Source of the DNA: Candidatus Fermentibacteraceae bacterium
Lineage (GTDB): Bacteria > Fermentibacterota > Fermentibacteria > Fermentibacterales > JCC-6
Assembly: GCA_021162285.1 (NCBI GenBank)
Contig: JAGGYZ010000314.1
Location: forward strand, 1 to 7,193
Direction: 5' to 3'
DNA: 7,193 bases
The notes beneath the pieces were generated by a model, which saw only the letters and a list, made by a program, of their open reading frames with translations, ran no database searches and was not told the DNA's origin. The position numbers were made by a program, and so were the translations under genes. Positions 1-6,048 of the stretch are shown piece by piece (positions within the stretch are counted from its first letter, which is position 1; every line of letters starts with the position of its first letter).

Positions 1-600
1 GGTATAGCAGGAACCAGCAACAACATAGGAAACATATACAGAGATCGTGGAAACTACAGCGAAGCTCTGGACTGGTATCTCCAGTCACTGCAGATCAAAA
101 TCAGCATCGGAAACAGAAAGGGTCAGGCTATTTCCTTTCTTAACATCGGAAACATATACAGGCAGCAGGGCCTTTTTGAGCAGGCCGGGGAAAACTACAC
201 AGAAGCTCTTTCTCTTTACGAAGAATTTGAAGACAATCTGAACATAGCCAAATGCTACAACAATCTGGGGCTGGTCCAGGCACAGATGGGCAACAGCCAG
301 CTTGCCCTTGAAGAACACAGAAAAGCACTTGCCATCAGGCAGGAAATTGAAGACAGCTACGGGGTATCAAATTCCTACGGGAACATCGGATCTATCCTTG
401 GAGAACTGAAACAGCACACAAAAGCCCGTGAATATTTTACAAAAGCACTTGAATTGAAAGAAAAACTTCTGGATAACAGGGGTATTTCAATCTCCTGCTC
501 CAACATAGGAGCGACATTCCTGAGACAGAAGCAGTACAGCATGGCTTCCGATTATTTCATCCGGGGGTTACAGGTAGCAACAGGGATAGGTGCCAGAGAT
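1..600 (+). repeat. 120-bp in-phase coding repeats (TPR array)
   Basis: The TPR-coding DNA shows an exact 120-base period. The core AACATMGGA begins at 22, 142, 382 and 502, with a diverged copy (AATCTGGGG) at 262. The copies at 22-41 and 142-161 match at 19 of 20 bases. Each period encodes one 40-residue repeat, so this is an internal protein repeat, with no sign of a separate DNA element. Confidence 0.85.
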
Positions 601-1629
601 CTGGAAGCAATCTGTATGTATCAGTTTTCGGAACTCTTCGAGGCCAGAGAAAACTACAAACAGGCTCTTGATTACCTGAAAAAATATCAGAAAATAAAAG
701 ATGAACTCTTCAGTACAGACAGCAGTGAGAAGATTGCAGTTCTCAGCGTAAAATTCGGCACGGAAAGAAAACAGATGGAAGCAGATAACTTCCGACACAA
801 GAACGTCGAGCTTCGAAAACTAATGGACCAGCAGAAAAAAGCAGAGATGGAGCTTGAAGAGCGCAGAAACGAACTTGAAGAGGTGGTTCGAAAGCGAACG
901 GCCGAACTTACGAAGGTGAACCAGGGGCTGGAAACGGAGATTTCAGAGAGAATGATGGCGGAACAGGCCCTGATAGATGCAGAAAACAACCTTCAAGCAA
1001 GTTATAACATGCTGGAAAAGAGTTTCAAGGGAACTATTTCCACAATATCAAAGATCGTTGAAATGCGTGATCCCTACTACCAGGGGCATCATCTCAGAAC
1101 AGCTGACCTGGCCCGCTCCATTGCAGTTGAGATGAAACTCTCCGAAAAGCAGATCCAGGCGATTTACTTTGCATCCATAGTTTACGGTATAGGAAAAGTT
1201 AAAGTACCTCAGGAATTTTTAAGCAGATCGGGAAAACTCAGTGAAATAGAGCTCAAGGTGGTAAGAACCTATCCGCAGTACGGTTATGACATTCTTAAAA
1301 CTATTGAATTCCCCTGGCCCATTGCAGACATCGTTCTTCAGCACCACGAGTACATTGACGGCTCCGGGTATCCTTTTGGACTGAAGGGTAATGAAATCAT
1401 GCAGGAGGCTCAGATCCTGTGTGTTGCCGATACCGTGGAAGCCATGTCTTCCAGACGGCCCTACCGTCCACCGTTCAATCTGGAGACTACGGTGGAGCAG
1501 CTCAAGCAAAGAAGTGGTGTTCTGTACGACAGTAGAAGTGTCGATGCATGCCTTGCTGTGATCGGCCAGGGGCAGTTCCGCCCCAGGGAAGACTCTATCA
1601 GCACAAACCAGCCGAAGACCGGCAGGTAA
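1..1629 (+). CDS. TPR / coiled-coil / HD-GYP domain signalling protein, 5' partial, degenerate HD-GYP site
   Basis: The frame is open from base 1 to the TAA at 1627-1629 (542 visible residues); no start is visible, so the N-terminus lies outside the window. Residues 1 to about 240 are six tetratricopeptide repeats of the 40-residue class, five carrying an N-[IL]-G motif (NNIG, LNIG, NNLG, GNIG, SNIG). Residues about 240-345 are a charged coiled coil with a segment like the signalling linkers before kinase or phosphodiesterase domains (VVRKRTAEL, EISER). Residues about 346-520 are an HD-GYP domain with GHHLR, QHHE, DGSGYP, VAD and RRPYR motifs. HD-GYP proteins normally hydrolyse cyclic di-GMP in the cytosol. 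Here the LHDIGK motif reads VYGIGK (Y395, G396) and the downstream metal His is Tyr (Y424), while H363, H448, H449 and D477 remain. Catalysis is therefore doubtful; a sensor or scaffold role is likelier. TPRs suggest protein partners. The family call is secure; activity is inferred. Confidence 0.93.
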   Translation, partial: GIAGTSNNIGNIYRDRGNYSEALDWYLQSLQIKISIGNRKGQAISFLNIGNIYRQQGLFEQAGENYTEALSLYEEFEDNLNIAKCYNNLGLVQAQMGNSQLALEEHRKALAIRQEIEDSYGVSNSYGNIGSILGELKQHTKAREYFTKALELKEKLLDNRGISISCSNIGATFLRQKQYSMASDYFIRGLQVATGIGARDLEAICMYQFSELFEARENYKQALDYLKKYQKIKDELFSTDSSEKIAVLSVKFGTERKQMEADNFRHKNVELRKLMDQQKKAEMELEERRNELEEVVRKRTAELTKVNQGLETEISERMMAEQALIDAENNLQASYNMLEKSFKGTISTISKIVEMRDPYYQGHHLRTADLARSIAVEMKLSEKQIQAIYFASIVYGIGKVKVPQEFLSRSGKLSEIELKVVRTYPQYGYDILKTIEFPWPIADIVLQHHEYIDGSGYPFGLKGNEIMQEAQILCVADTVEAMSSRRPYRPPFNLETTVEQLKQRSGVLYDSRSVDACLAVIGQGQFRPREDSISTNQPKTGR

Positions 1630-2192
1630 TGGTTCCCATTGTCTGGCCGGAAAAATTTCCGATACTTGAAACACACAGACTGCTGCTTCGGCAGGTTTCC
1701 GCTGCAGATGAACAGGGGCTTTTTCAATCCTACTCCGATCCTGTTGTAATGAAATACCTGTCTACACCGCTTGATAACCGGGACGCGGTGCAGGGCGTTC
1801 TGGAAGATTACATACAGGGTTTTGCAGAAGGAAACAGCCTTATCTGGACAATCTCAGTAAAACAAACCAGGATGTTCGCAGGCACCGCCGGTTTTGAAGA
1901 GTTCAGCTTTCTGGACGGTAAAGCAGACCTCGGTTTTACACTTCTTCGGTCTCATCAGGGAAACGGATACATGACCGAAGCCCTTCTGAAAATACTGAGC
2001 TTCGGTTTTAATGCAATGAACATCAACCGGATACAGGCCACTGTTGTTCCAGAAAATACTTCATCCATTAAACTGCTTGAAAGACTGGGATTCAGTAAAG
2101 AAGGCCACATGAAGAAAAGTGTGTTTTTCAACGGCAACTATCATGATGAACTGATCTTTGCCCTTCTTAACAGCGGGAAACACCGTGTTTAA
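1629..2192 (+). CDS. GNAT family N-acetyltransferase, RimJ/RimL type
   Basis: The 187-residue product matches the Acetyltransf_3 (RimJ/RimL) branch of GNAT enzymes, which move acetyl from acetyl-CoA to an amino group, often a protein N-terminus or a small molecule. Visible hallmarks are the opening LETHRLLLR (residues 13-21), the acetyl-CoA pyrophosphate loop in RSHQGNGYMTEAL (107-119, Q/RxxGxG/A type), the strand RIQATVVPENTSS followed by KLLERLGF (134-155), and the terminal DELIFALL. Length is normal for the family. An ATG 81 bases upstream is in frame, but its extra residues lie inside the HD-GYP coding region and do not resemble GNAT sequence. The chosen ATG overlaps the previous stop (TAATG) and is followed directly by the conserved N-terminal strand. 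There is no well-spaced Shine-Dalgarno (an AGG sits only two bases before the ATG), so translation is probably coupled to the upstream gene. The substrate cannot be told from sequence. Confidence 0.9.
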   Translation: MVPIVWPEKFPILETHRLLLRQVSAADEQGLFQSYSDPVVMKYLSTPLDNRDAVQGVLEDYIQGFAEGNSLIWTISVKQTRMFAGTAGFEEFSFLDGKADLGFTLLRSHQGNGYMTEALLKILSFGFNAMNINRIQATVVPENTSSIKLLERLGFSKEGHMKKSVFFNGNYHDELIFALLNSGKHRV

Positions 2193-2220
2193 CGAGTTCT
2201 ACAAAAGCCTTACGCAGAAC

Positions 2221-3636
2221 TTACACCGACTGTAACATGTATCCCAGCGCACTCTGCTTTATCACTGTGCCGAACCTGGTTGTTATCTCCGGGCATTTTC
2301 CCTCGGTGTATAACCTTCTGATCTCCGCAAGAAGAACCCTTACACTCTGCAGTTTACCGGGGTTCCACTGGTCAATCGGCGTGTTCTCTGCAAACCTGTG
2401 AACGGCACTGCTGCCGTTCCACAACAGCTCGCACTGCTGAAGCAGCCTGTGTGCAGCAGACTTCCGCAGTATCAGAGTGCTGGATGCTAAAAGCATGTCC
2501 AGCCTTTCTTTTACATAATCTGCGTCAACGGTCTGTGTTTCTTCACTGTTTCTGTTCTTCCCTGCATCGTTGAAATGAAGTTCCAGTCCACAGCTAAAAA
2601 CAGACTTCTCTTCCATTCCTGCTTTCCACATGACAGCGCCCTGGCTGAATACGGAATCTTCCACCTCTGGCCACAGGTTATTCAGCAGGGTAATTTTGTC
2701 TGTTCTGTCCTGTGCATAATTCTTCAGCAGAATGAATTCTTTCAGAAACTGAAAGTCGGAAAATGGACCGTAACAGCCGGAAACCACCGGTCCCTGCTGC
2801 TGGAATGTAACGGGATTCAAGTACAGGAGTTCCCGGGAACGAATTCTTCCGGCAAGATTGTACTGGGGAGAAAGCTCCCGTATCAGTCGGCTCTCCAGCA
2901 TAGCTGCTTCCAGGGCAGTGTCCGTGCGCTGATAGTTTGCACTGCATGTTCTGGAAACAAGCTCTGCATGCCTGCCTTTCTGTCTGCCTGTAAAGTGGCT
3001 GTTCACCCTTTTTCTGAGATTCTTTGCTTTCCCGACGTAAAGGACCTTTCCAGTGGGATCAAGGAACCTGTACACCCCTGGACACTCGGGAAATGAAAGC
3101 CTGTGCTCCCTCGATACGAATACCGGTGAAAACGAGGATTGCAGCGCCGTGTACACTGCTTCTGTGGCAACAACATGGTCACCGGCTCTTCTGTTTTCTC
3201 CCAGGGAAAAACCAGCTGCACCGGCCACTGCTCTCAGTGTTCCTGACGGCAGGTCAGGAAACTGTTCCCTGGCCAGTTCCCTGGTGCACACAAAGTTCAG
3301 TTCCCGTCGGGTGAGCCATTCCAGCCATCTCTTTTCATAAACGGCGTAGTGAGCCACCAGCACAGCCGGTGGACCGTTTCCGCTTAACCCGGCGGCGGCC
3401 AGAAACAGGTTCTTCAACTCCTCCGGACACACAGCAAGGTAACCTGCAGTGTCTTCTTGTGTTATTCCCGTGATCCGCCTGATCCTGCTGGAGATCTTCT
3501 CTGCACCGGCAGTCTTCACAAAAAAACTGTGATACAGGCGGCCGGGACGCTTCCAGGCCACCTCAAGAAGAAAGCCATTTCCCGGTGAACCAGACGCCTG
3601 AACATCTACAAACAGAGTAGTTTCCTGTGTATTCAA
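2221..3636 (-). CDS. DnaQ-like exonuclease domain fused to UvrC/Cho-type GIY-YIG nuclease
   Basis: The 471-residue product has a DnaQ-like (polymerase III epsilon) fold at residues 8-170, shown by FVDVQASG, ITGIT (55-59) and VAH. A UvrC-type GIY-YIG domain follows at about 182-265: PGVY, LYVGKAKNLRKR, LESRLIRELSPQYN. A C-terminal part (270-471) is not recognised beyond a UvrC-like GCYGPFSD. Aligned with Thermotoga UvrC, the GIY-YIG catalytic residues Y189, Y200, R210 and E248 are all present, so it should nick DNA. The exonuclease site is eroded: D11 stays, but the ExoI Glu is Q13, the ExoII Asp is E101, and ExoIII His and Asp read as R149 and H154. Such fusions are known in actinobacteria and elsewhere and are thought to act in nucleotide excision repair like Cho. 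The start is taken as TTG at 3636 because GGAGG (3644-3648) lies seven bases upstream and the DnaQ strand begins right after it. An ATG at 3927 would extend back through the divergent gene and is implausible. Confidence 0.9.
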   Translation of the reverse strand: MNTQETTLFVDVQASGSPGNGFLLEVAWKRPGRLYHSFFVKTAGAEKISSRIRRITGITQEDTAGYLAVCPEELKNLFLAAAGLSGNGPPAVLVAHYAVYEKRWLEWLTRRELNFVCTRELAREQFPDLPSGTLRAVAGAAGFSLGENRRAGDHVVATEAVYTALQSSFSPVFVSREHRLSFPECPGVYRFLDPTGKVLYVGKAKNLRKRVNSHFTGRQKGRHAELVSRTCSANYQRTDTALEAAMLESRLIRELSPQYNLAGRIRSRELLYLNPVTFQQQGPVVSGCYGPFSDFQFLKEFILLKNYAQDRTDKITLLNNLWPEVEDSVFSQGAVMWKAGMEEKSVFSCGLELHFNDAGKNRNSEETQTVDADYVKERLDMLLASSTLILRKSAAHRLLQQCELLWNGSSAVHRFAENTPIDQWNPGKLQSVRVLLAEIRRLYTEGKCPEITTRFGTVIKQSALGYMLQSV

Positions 3637-3643
3637 AATTCTT

Positions 3644-3648
3644 CCTCC
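3644..3648 (-). promoter_or_regulatory. Ribosome binding site GGAGG fixing a TTG start
   Basis: On the minus strand GGAGG is followed by seven bases and then TTG (3636-3634). The first in-frame ATG after it lies deep inside the GIY-YIG domain, so this site decides the start of the nuclease fusion. Confidence 0.75.
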
Positions 3649-3673
3649 GGAGCACGCAACGCCAGACAGACCA

Positions 3674-3679
3674 ATTATA
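3674..3679 (-). promoter_or_regulatory. Candidate -10 element TATAAT for the nuclease fusion
   Basis: The minus strand reads TATAAT, a perfect sigma-70 -10 hexamer. Transcription starting about seven bases downstream would give a leader of about 30 bases that includes the GGAGG. No good -35 match is visible at 16-18 bases, so the call rests on the -10 match and its position. Confidence 0.45.
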
Positions 3680-3681
3680 TT
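3676..3681 (+). promoter_or_regulatory. Candidate -10 element TATATT for the gate-domain gene
   Basis: TATATT ends seven bases before the ATG at 3689, and no Shine-Dalgarno lies in front of that ATG. If used, transcription would begin at or next to the A of ATG, giving a leaderless message. It overlaps the opposite-strand TATAAT by four bases. No -35 element is evident, so confidence is low. Confidence 0.3.
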
Positions 3682-3688
3682 AGTCGCT

Positions 3689-4678
3689 ATGCTTAAACAG
3701 ATAATACAATGGTTTACCGTCATGCTTGTAAAAACAGGCAGGGTGTGTGTTGATCTCTTCAAGGTAATGATACCTGCCCTTGTAGTGGTGAAAATTCTTG
3801 AGCTTACAGGTATTTTTGCCCCGGTTGCCAGCGCCATTGCCCCGGTTATGAAACTGGCCGGGCTTCCAGGTGAGGCAGGGCTTGCATGGGTAACCGGTAT
3901 GCTCTCCAACATGTACGGCGGGCTCACTGTTACCGCAGGTATGATCCATCCGCTCCAGATGAACGCCGCTCAAGTGACTACACTCTGCAGCATGCTTCTT
4001 GTTTCCCATTCTCTACCGGTGGAAATAACTGTTGCAGCCAGGGCCGGTGTAAAGCCATGGTTCCTGATTCCATTCAGGCTGATAACCGGGCTGGCTTTTG
4101 GAATAATCCTTGGGCAGCTCTTCCGTGTCACCGGGATACTGCAGGGCACTCCTGCGGTTCTGTGGAGTGCCGCAGAACAGGGAGCAGGTCTGGTGGCATG
4201 GGGTGTGGGAACGCTGCGGAGCATGGCTGCTATTTTCCTTGTTATACTGACAGTACTCTCCGTGATGGACATACTGGACAGGATCGGATTCATGACCCTG
4301 CTTAAGCGTATTTTCAGACCTGTTTTTGCACCGATGGGTATTGGTGACGAAGCCTCAACCATAACGGTTATCGGGCTTGTTCTGGGGATATCCTACGGAG
4401 GAGGAATGATTATCAGAGAAGCAGAAAAAGGGGCAATACCACCCAGGCAGATACTGGCTTCCGTTTCCTTTATGAGTATATGTCACGCTGTGATAGAAGA
4501 CACAATGCTCACAGGGTCTCTGGGCGCATGGGCTGTCGCCGTTCTGCCGGGAAGAATAATCTTTTCATGGCTGGTGATGTTTCTGATGCTGTTTTTTTCA
4601 AGACGGCTCTCGGATCGGGCAATCGCAGGTTTGTGCAGCCTGCCGGGTGTTTCTGCTTCAGCCGGAACTCTGCTCTGA
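3689..4678 (+). CDS. Two-gate 'nucleoside recognition' (Gate, PF07670) membrane protein
   Basis: The 329-residue, highly hydrophobic product has many membrane segments and two copies of the Gate/nucleoside-recognition domain also found in SpmA/SpmB, FeoB and nucleoside carriers. The first copy carries MYGG (Y76) and SHSLPVE (H107); the second carries SYGGG (Y236) and CHAVIED (H266). The second half, from GISYGGG to HAVIEDT, resembles uncharacterised archaeal and bacterial two-gate proteins. An inner-membrane transport or channel role is likely, but the substrate is unknown and the 'nucleoside' name is only a domain label. The ATG at 3689 lacks a Shine-Dalgarno; no ATG, GTG or TTG lies in frame between the divergent gene's start and this codon, and the next ATG (3722) is no better supplied. 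It is divergent from the nuclease fusion, and its 3' end overlaps the convergent tRNA nucleotidyltransferase gene by 21 bases. Confidence 0.85.
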   Translation: MLKQIIQWFTVMLVKTGRVCVDLFKVMIPALVVVKILELTGIFAPVASAIAPVMKLAGLPGEAGLAWVTGMLSNMYGGLTVTAGMIHPLQMNAAQVTTLCSMLLVSHSLPVEITVAARAGVKPWFLIPFRLITGLAFGIILGQLFRVTGILQGTPAVLWSAAEQGAGLVAWGVGTLRSMAAIFLVILTVLSVMDILDRIGFMTLLKRIFRPVFAPMGIGDEASTITVIGLVLGISYGGGMIIREAEKGAIPPRQILASVSFMSICHAVIEDTMLTGSLGAWAVAVLPGRIIFSWLVMFLMLFFSRRLSDRAIAGLCSLPGVSASAGTLL

Positions 4679-6022
4679 TTCCTTCAGCATTTTCGACTGT
4701 TTGTCCCAGAGCGCGGAAAAGCACTGATCAACTGTGGGGTTCGCAGGCAGTATCCCATCATCGGTCATCTCTTCAAGCATCCTGAGAATTGTACCTATTA
4801 CAGGTCCTTCGAAACCCATGGCGTGGAGGTTCTGACCCATTTCAGCGGGAATTATTCTTCCCATGTTCTGTCTGGAAACCCGCTCCTTCAGTTCCTGCAG
4901 AGACTTAAGAGATCTTTCCATGTATTCACCTGTGTGCGCCTTTATGTCTGCTTCCGCCAGAAGAAACAGGTTTTCAATCTGATCGTCCACATCCCTCATA
5001 AGCCTTCGAACGGCACTGTTTTTCCAGTCTGAACGGTAAAGAACCGGCCGCATATGGTTCTTCACCAGAACAGACAGAGCCCTTTTATCAACTCTGGAAA
5101 AACGGAGCCTTTCCGCCACTGAATCCGCTATTTTTTCGGCCAGCCTTTCGTGGCCGTAAAAGTGGGGCTCACCGTTTTCATCAACATGACGAACCAGCCC
5201 TTTTGCCGAATCGTGCAGCAGAGCCGCCCACCTTAAAACAGCCACCGGCGGAACCTGAGAAACCACCTCCAGAGTGTGGTGCCATGCGTCTCCGGTGTGG
5301 TATCTGCCCTGTTTCAAACCGTCTATTACAAACAGGTGTTCCAGCTCAGGAACCACTTTCAGAAGAACACCGTCCTGCTTCATCATGGAAAGAGCCTCAA
5401 CGGTTCTCTCTCCCTGCTTAACGGTAAGAATACCTGTGAATTCCTTGTATTTTCTCTCGGCGGAAATAGTGGAAAGCTCTGTGGAAAAGTTTCTGGCAGA
5501 CTGTCTTACTCTCTCGGCAATGCTGAAACCAAGTTTCGCTGCAAATCTGTATGCCCTGAGAATTCTAAGTGGGTCATCAAGAAAGGCCGTGTCCGGATCC
5601 CCAGGTGTATCTATTACCTTTCTTTCCAGATCCTTCTTCCCCCCGCAGGGATCTATAAGTTTTCCGCTGGAATCAATAGCCATAGCGTTTATGGTGAAAT
5701 CCCGTCTCTTGAGGTCTTGTGTTATGGTTCCTCCGAATTCAACAGACGGGAACCTCGAACCTCTTCGGTAAACCTCGGAACTGCGGAAGGTTGTAATCTC
5801 GGCTTTCTCGTGGGTTCCCGGGTATATAGCTGTAACGGTACCGTATCTGATACCTGTGGGAATTACCTTTATACCAGTATCAGACAGAATGTCGATAACA
5901 TCCCCCGGCTGGGCATCAGTTGCATAGTCAACATCAGCTTCAGAAATGCCAAGCAGTTTGTCGCGCACTGCGCCACCCACCAGGAAAAGACTGTGTCCTG
6001 CTTTCTCAAAAACATCATACAT
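4658..6022 (-). CDS. cca: CCA-adding / poly(A) polymerase-type tRNA nucleotidyltransferase with HD domain
   Basis: The 454-residue product is a class II nucleotidyltransferase that adds or repairs the 3' CCA of tRNA in the cytosol. Motifs in order: LFLVGGAVRDKLLG (12-25), catalytic DVD (D30, D32) in DVDYATDA, RRDFTINAMAID (107-118), and DDPLRILRAYRF (149-160), which matches the EDxxR nucleotide-template motif with Asp in first place. An HD hydrolase domain follows at about 240-325 with WHHT, LLHD (H270, D271), YGHE (H291) and NHM, apparently intact. Length suits the HD-containing bacterial branch. From sequence alone it could add all of CCA, or only A or CC if a partner enzyme exists elsewhere. 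The start is set at ATG 6022, ten residues before the first core strand. A TTG two codons earlier (6028) is better spaced (6 versus 12 bases) from the AAGGG at 6035-6039 and is a real alternative. It probably shares a transcript with the MFS gene 26 bases upstream. Confidence 0.94.
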   Translation of the reverse strand: MYDVFEKAGHSLFLVGGAVRDKLLGISEADVDYATDAQPGDVIDILSDTGIKVIPTGIRYGTVTAIYPGTHEKAEITTFRSSEVYRRGSRFPSVEFGGTITQDLKRRDFTINAMAIDSSGKLIDPCGGKKDLERKVIDTPGDPDTAFLDDPLRILRAYRFAAKLGFSIAERVRQSARNFSTELSTISAERKYKEFTGILTVKQGERTVEALSMMKQDGVLLKVVPELEHLFVIDGLKQGRYHTGDAWHHTLEVVSQVPPVAVLRWAALLHDSAKGLVRHVDENGEPHFYGHERLAEKIADSVAERLRFSRVDKRALSVLVKNHMRPVLYRSDWKNSAVRRLMRDVDDQIENLFLLAEADIKAHTGEYMERSLKSLQELKERVSRQNMGRIIPAEMGQNLHAMGFEGPVIGTILRMLEEMTDDGILPANPTVDQCFSALWDKQSKMLKESEQSSG

Positions 6023-6034
6023 ACACAAAATATA

Positions 6035-6039
6035 CCCTT
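6035..6039 (-). promoter_or_regulatory. Probable ribosome binding site AAGGG for the tRNA nucleotidyltransferase
   Basis: AAGGG on the minus strand lies 12 bases before the ATG at 6022 and 6 bases before an in-frame TTG at 6028. It lies within the short gap after the MFS stop, and its spacing leaves the exact start open between these two codons. Confidence 0.45.
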
Positions 6040-6048
6040 GATAAGAGT

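Noticed and set aside
1548..1628. In-frame upstream ATG for the acetyltransferase.
   Set aside because: The extra 27 residues fall inside the HD-GYP reading frame in another phase and do not look like a GNAT N-terminus; the TAATG start is better placed.
2185..2226. Possible bidirectional terminator between the convergent acetyltransferase and nuclease genes (GTTCT at 2196-2200 and AGAAC at 2216-2220, with GTGT and ACAC further out).
   Set aside because: The stem is only five pairs with a 15-base loop and broken flanks, with no GC-rich core or T-run on either strand.
2575..3340. Plus-strand open frames inside the nuclease fusion region (173, 96 and 95 codons).
   Set aside because: They lie opposite the GIY-YIG and DnaQ coding sequence, overlap each other in different frames and show no recognisable domain.
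3637..3927. N-terminal extension of the nuclease fusion to an ATG at 3927.
   Set aside because: The added residues lie antisense to the gate gene and resemble no exonuclease sequence, while TTG at 3636 has a well-spaced GGAGG and sits right before the DnaQ fold.
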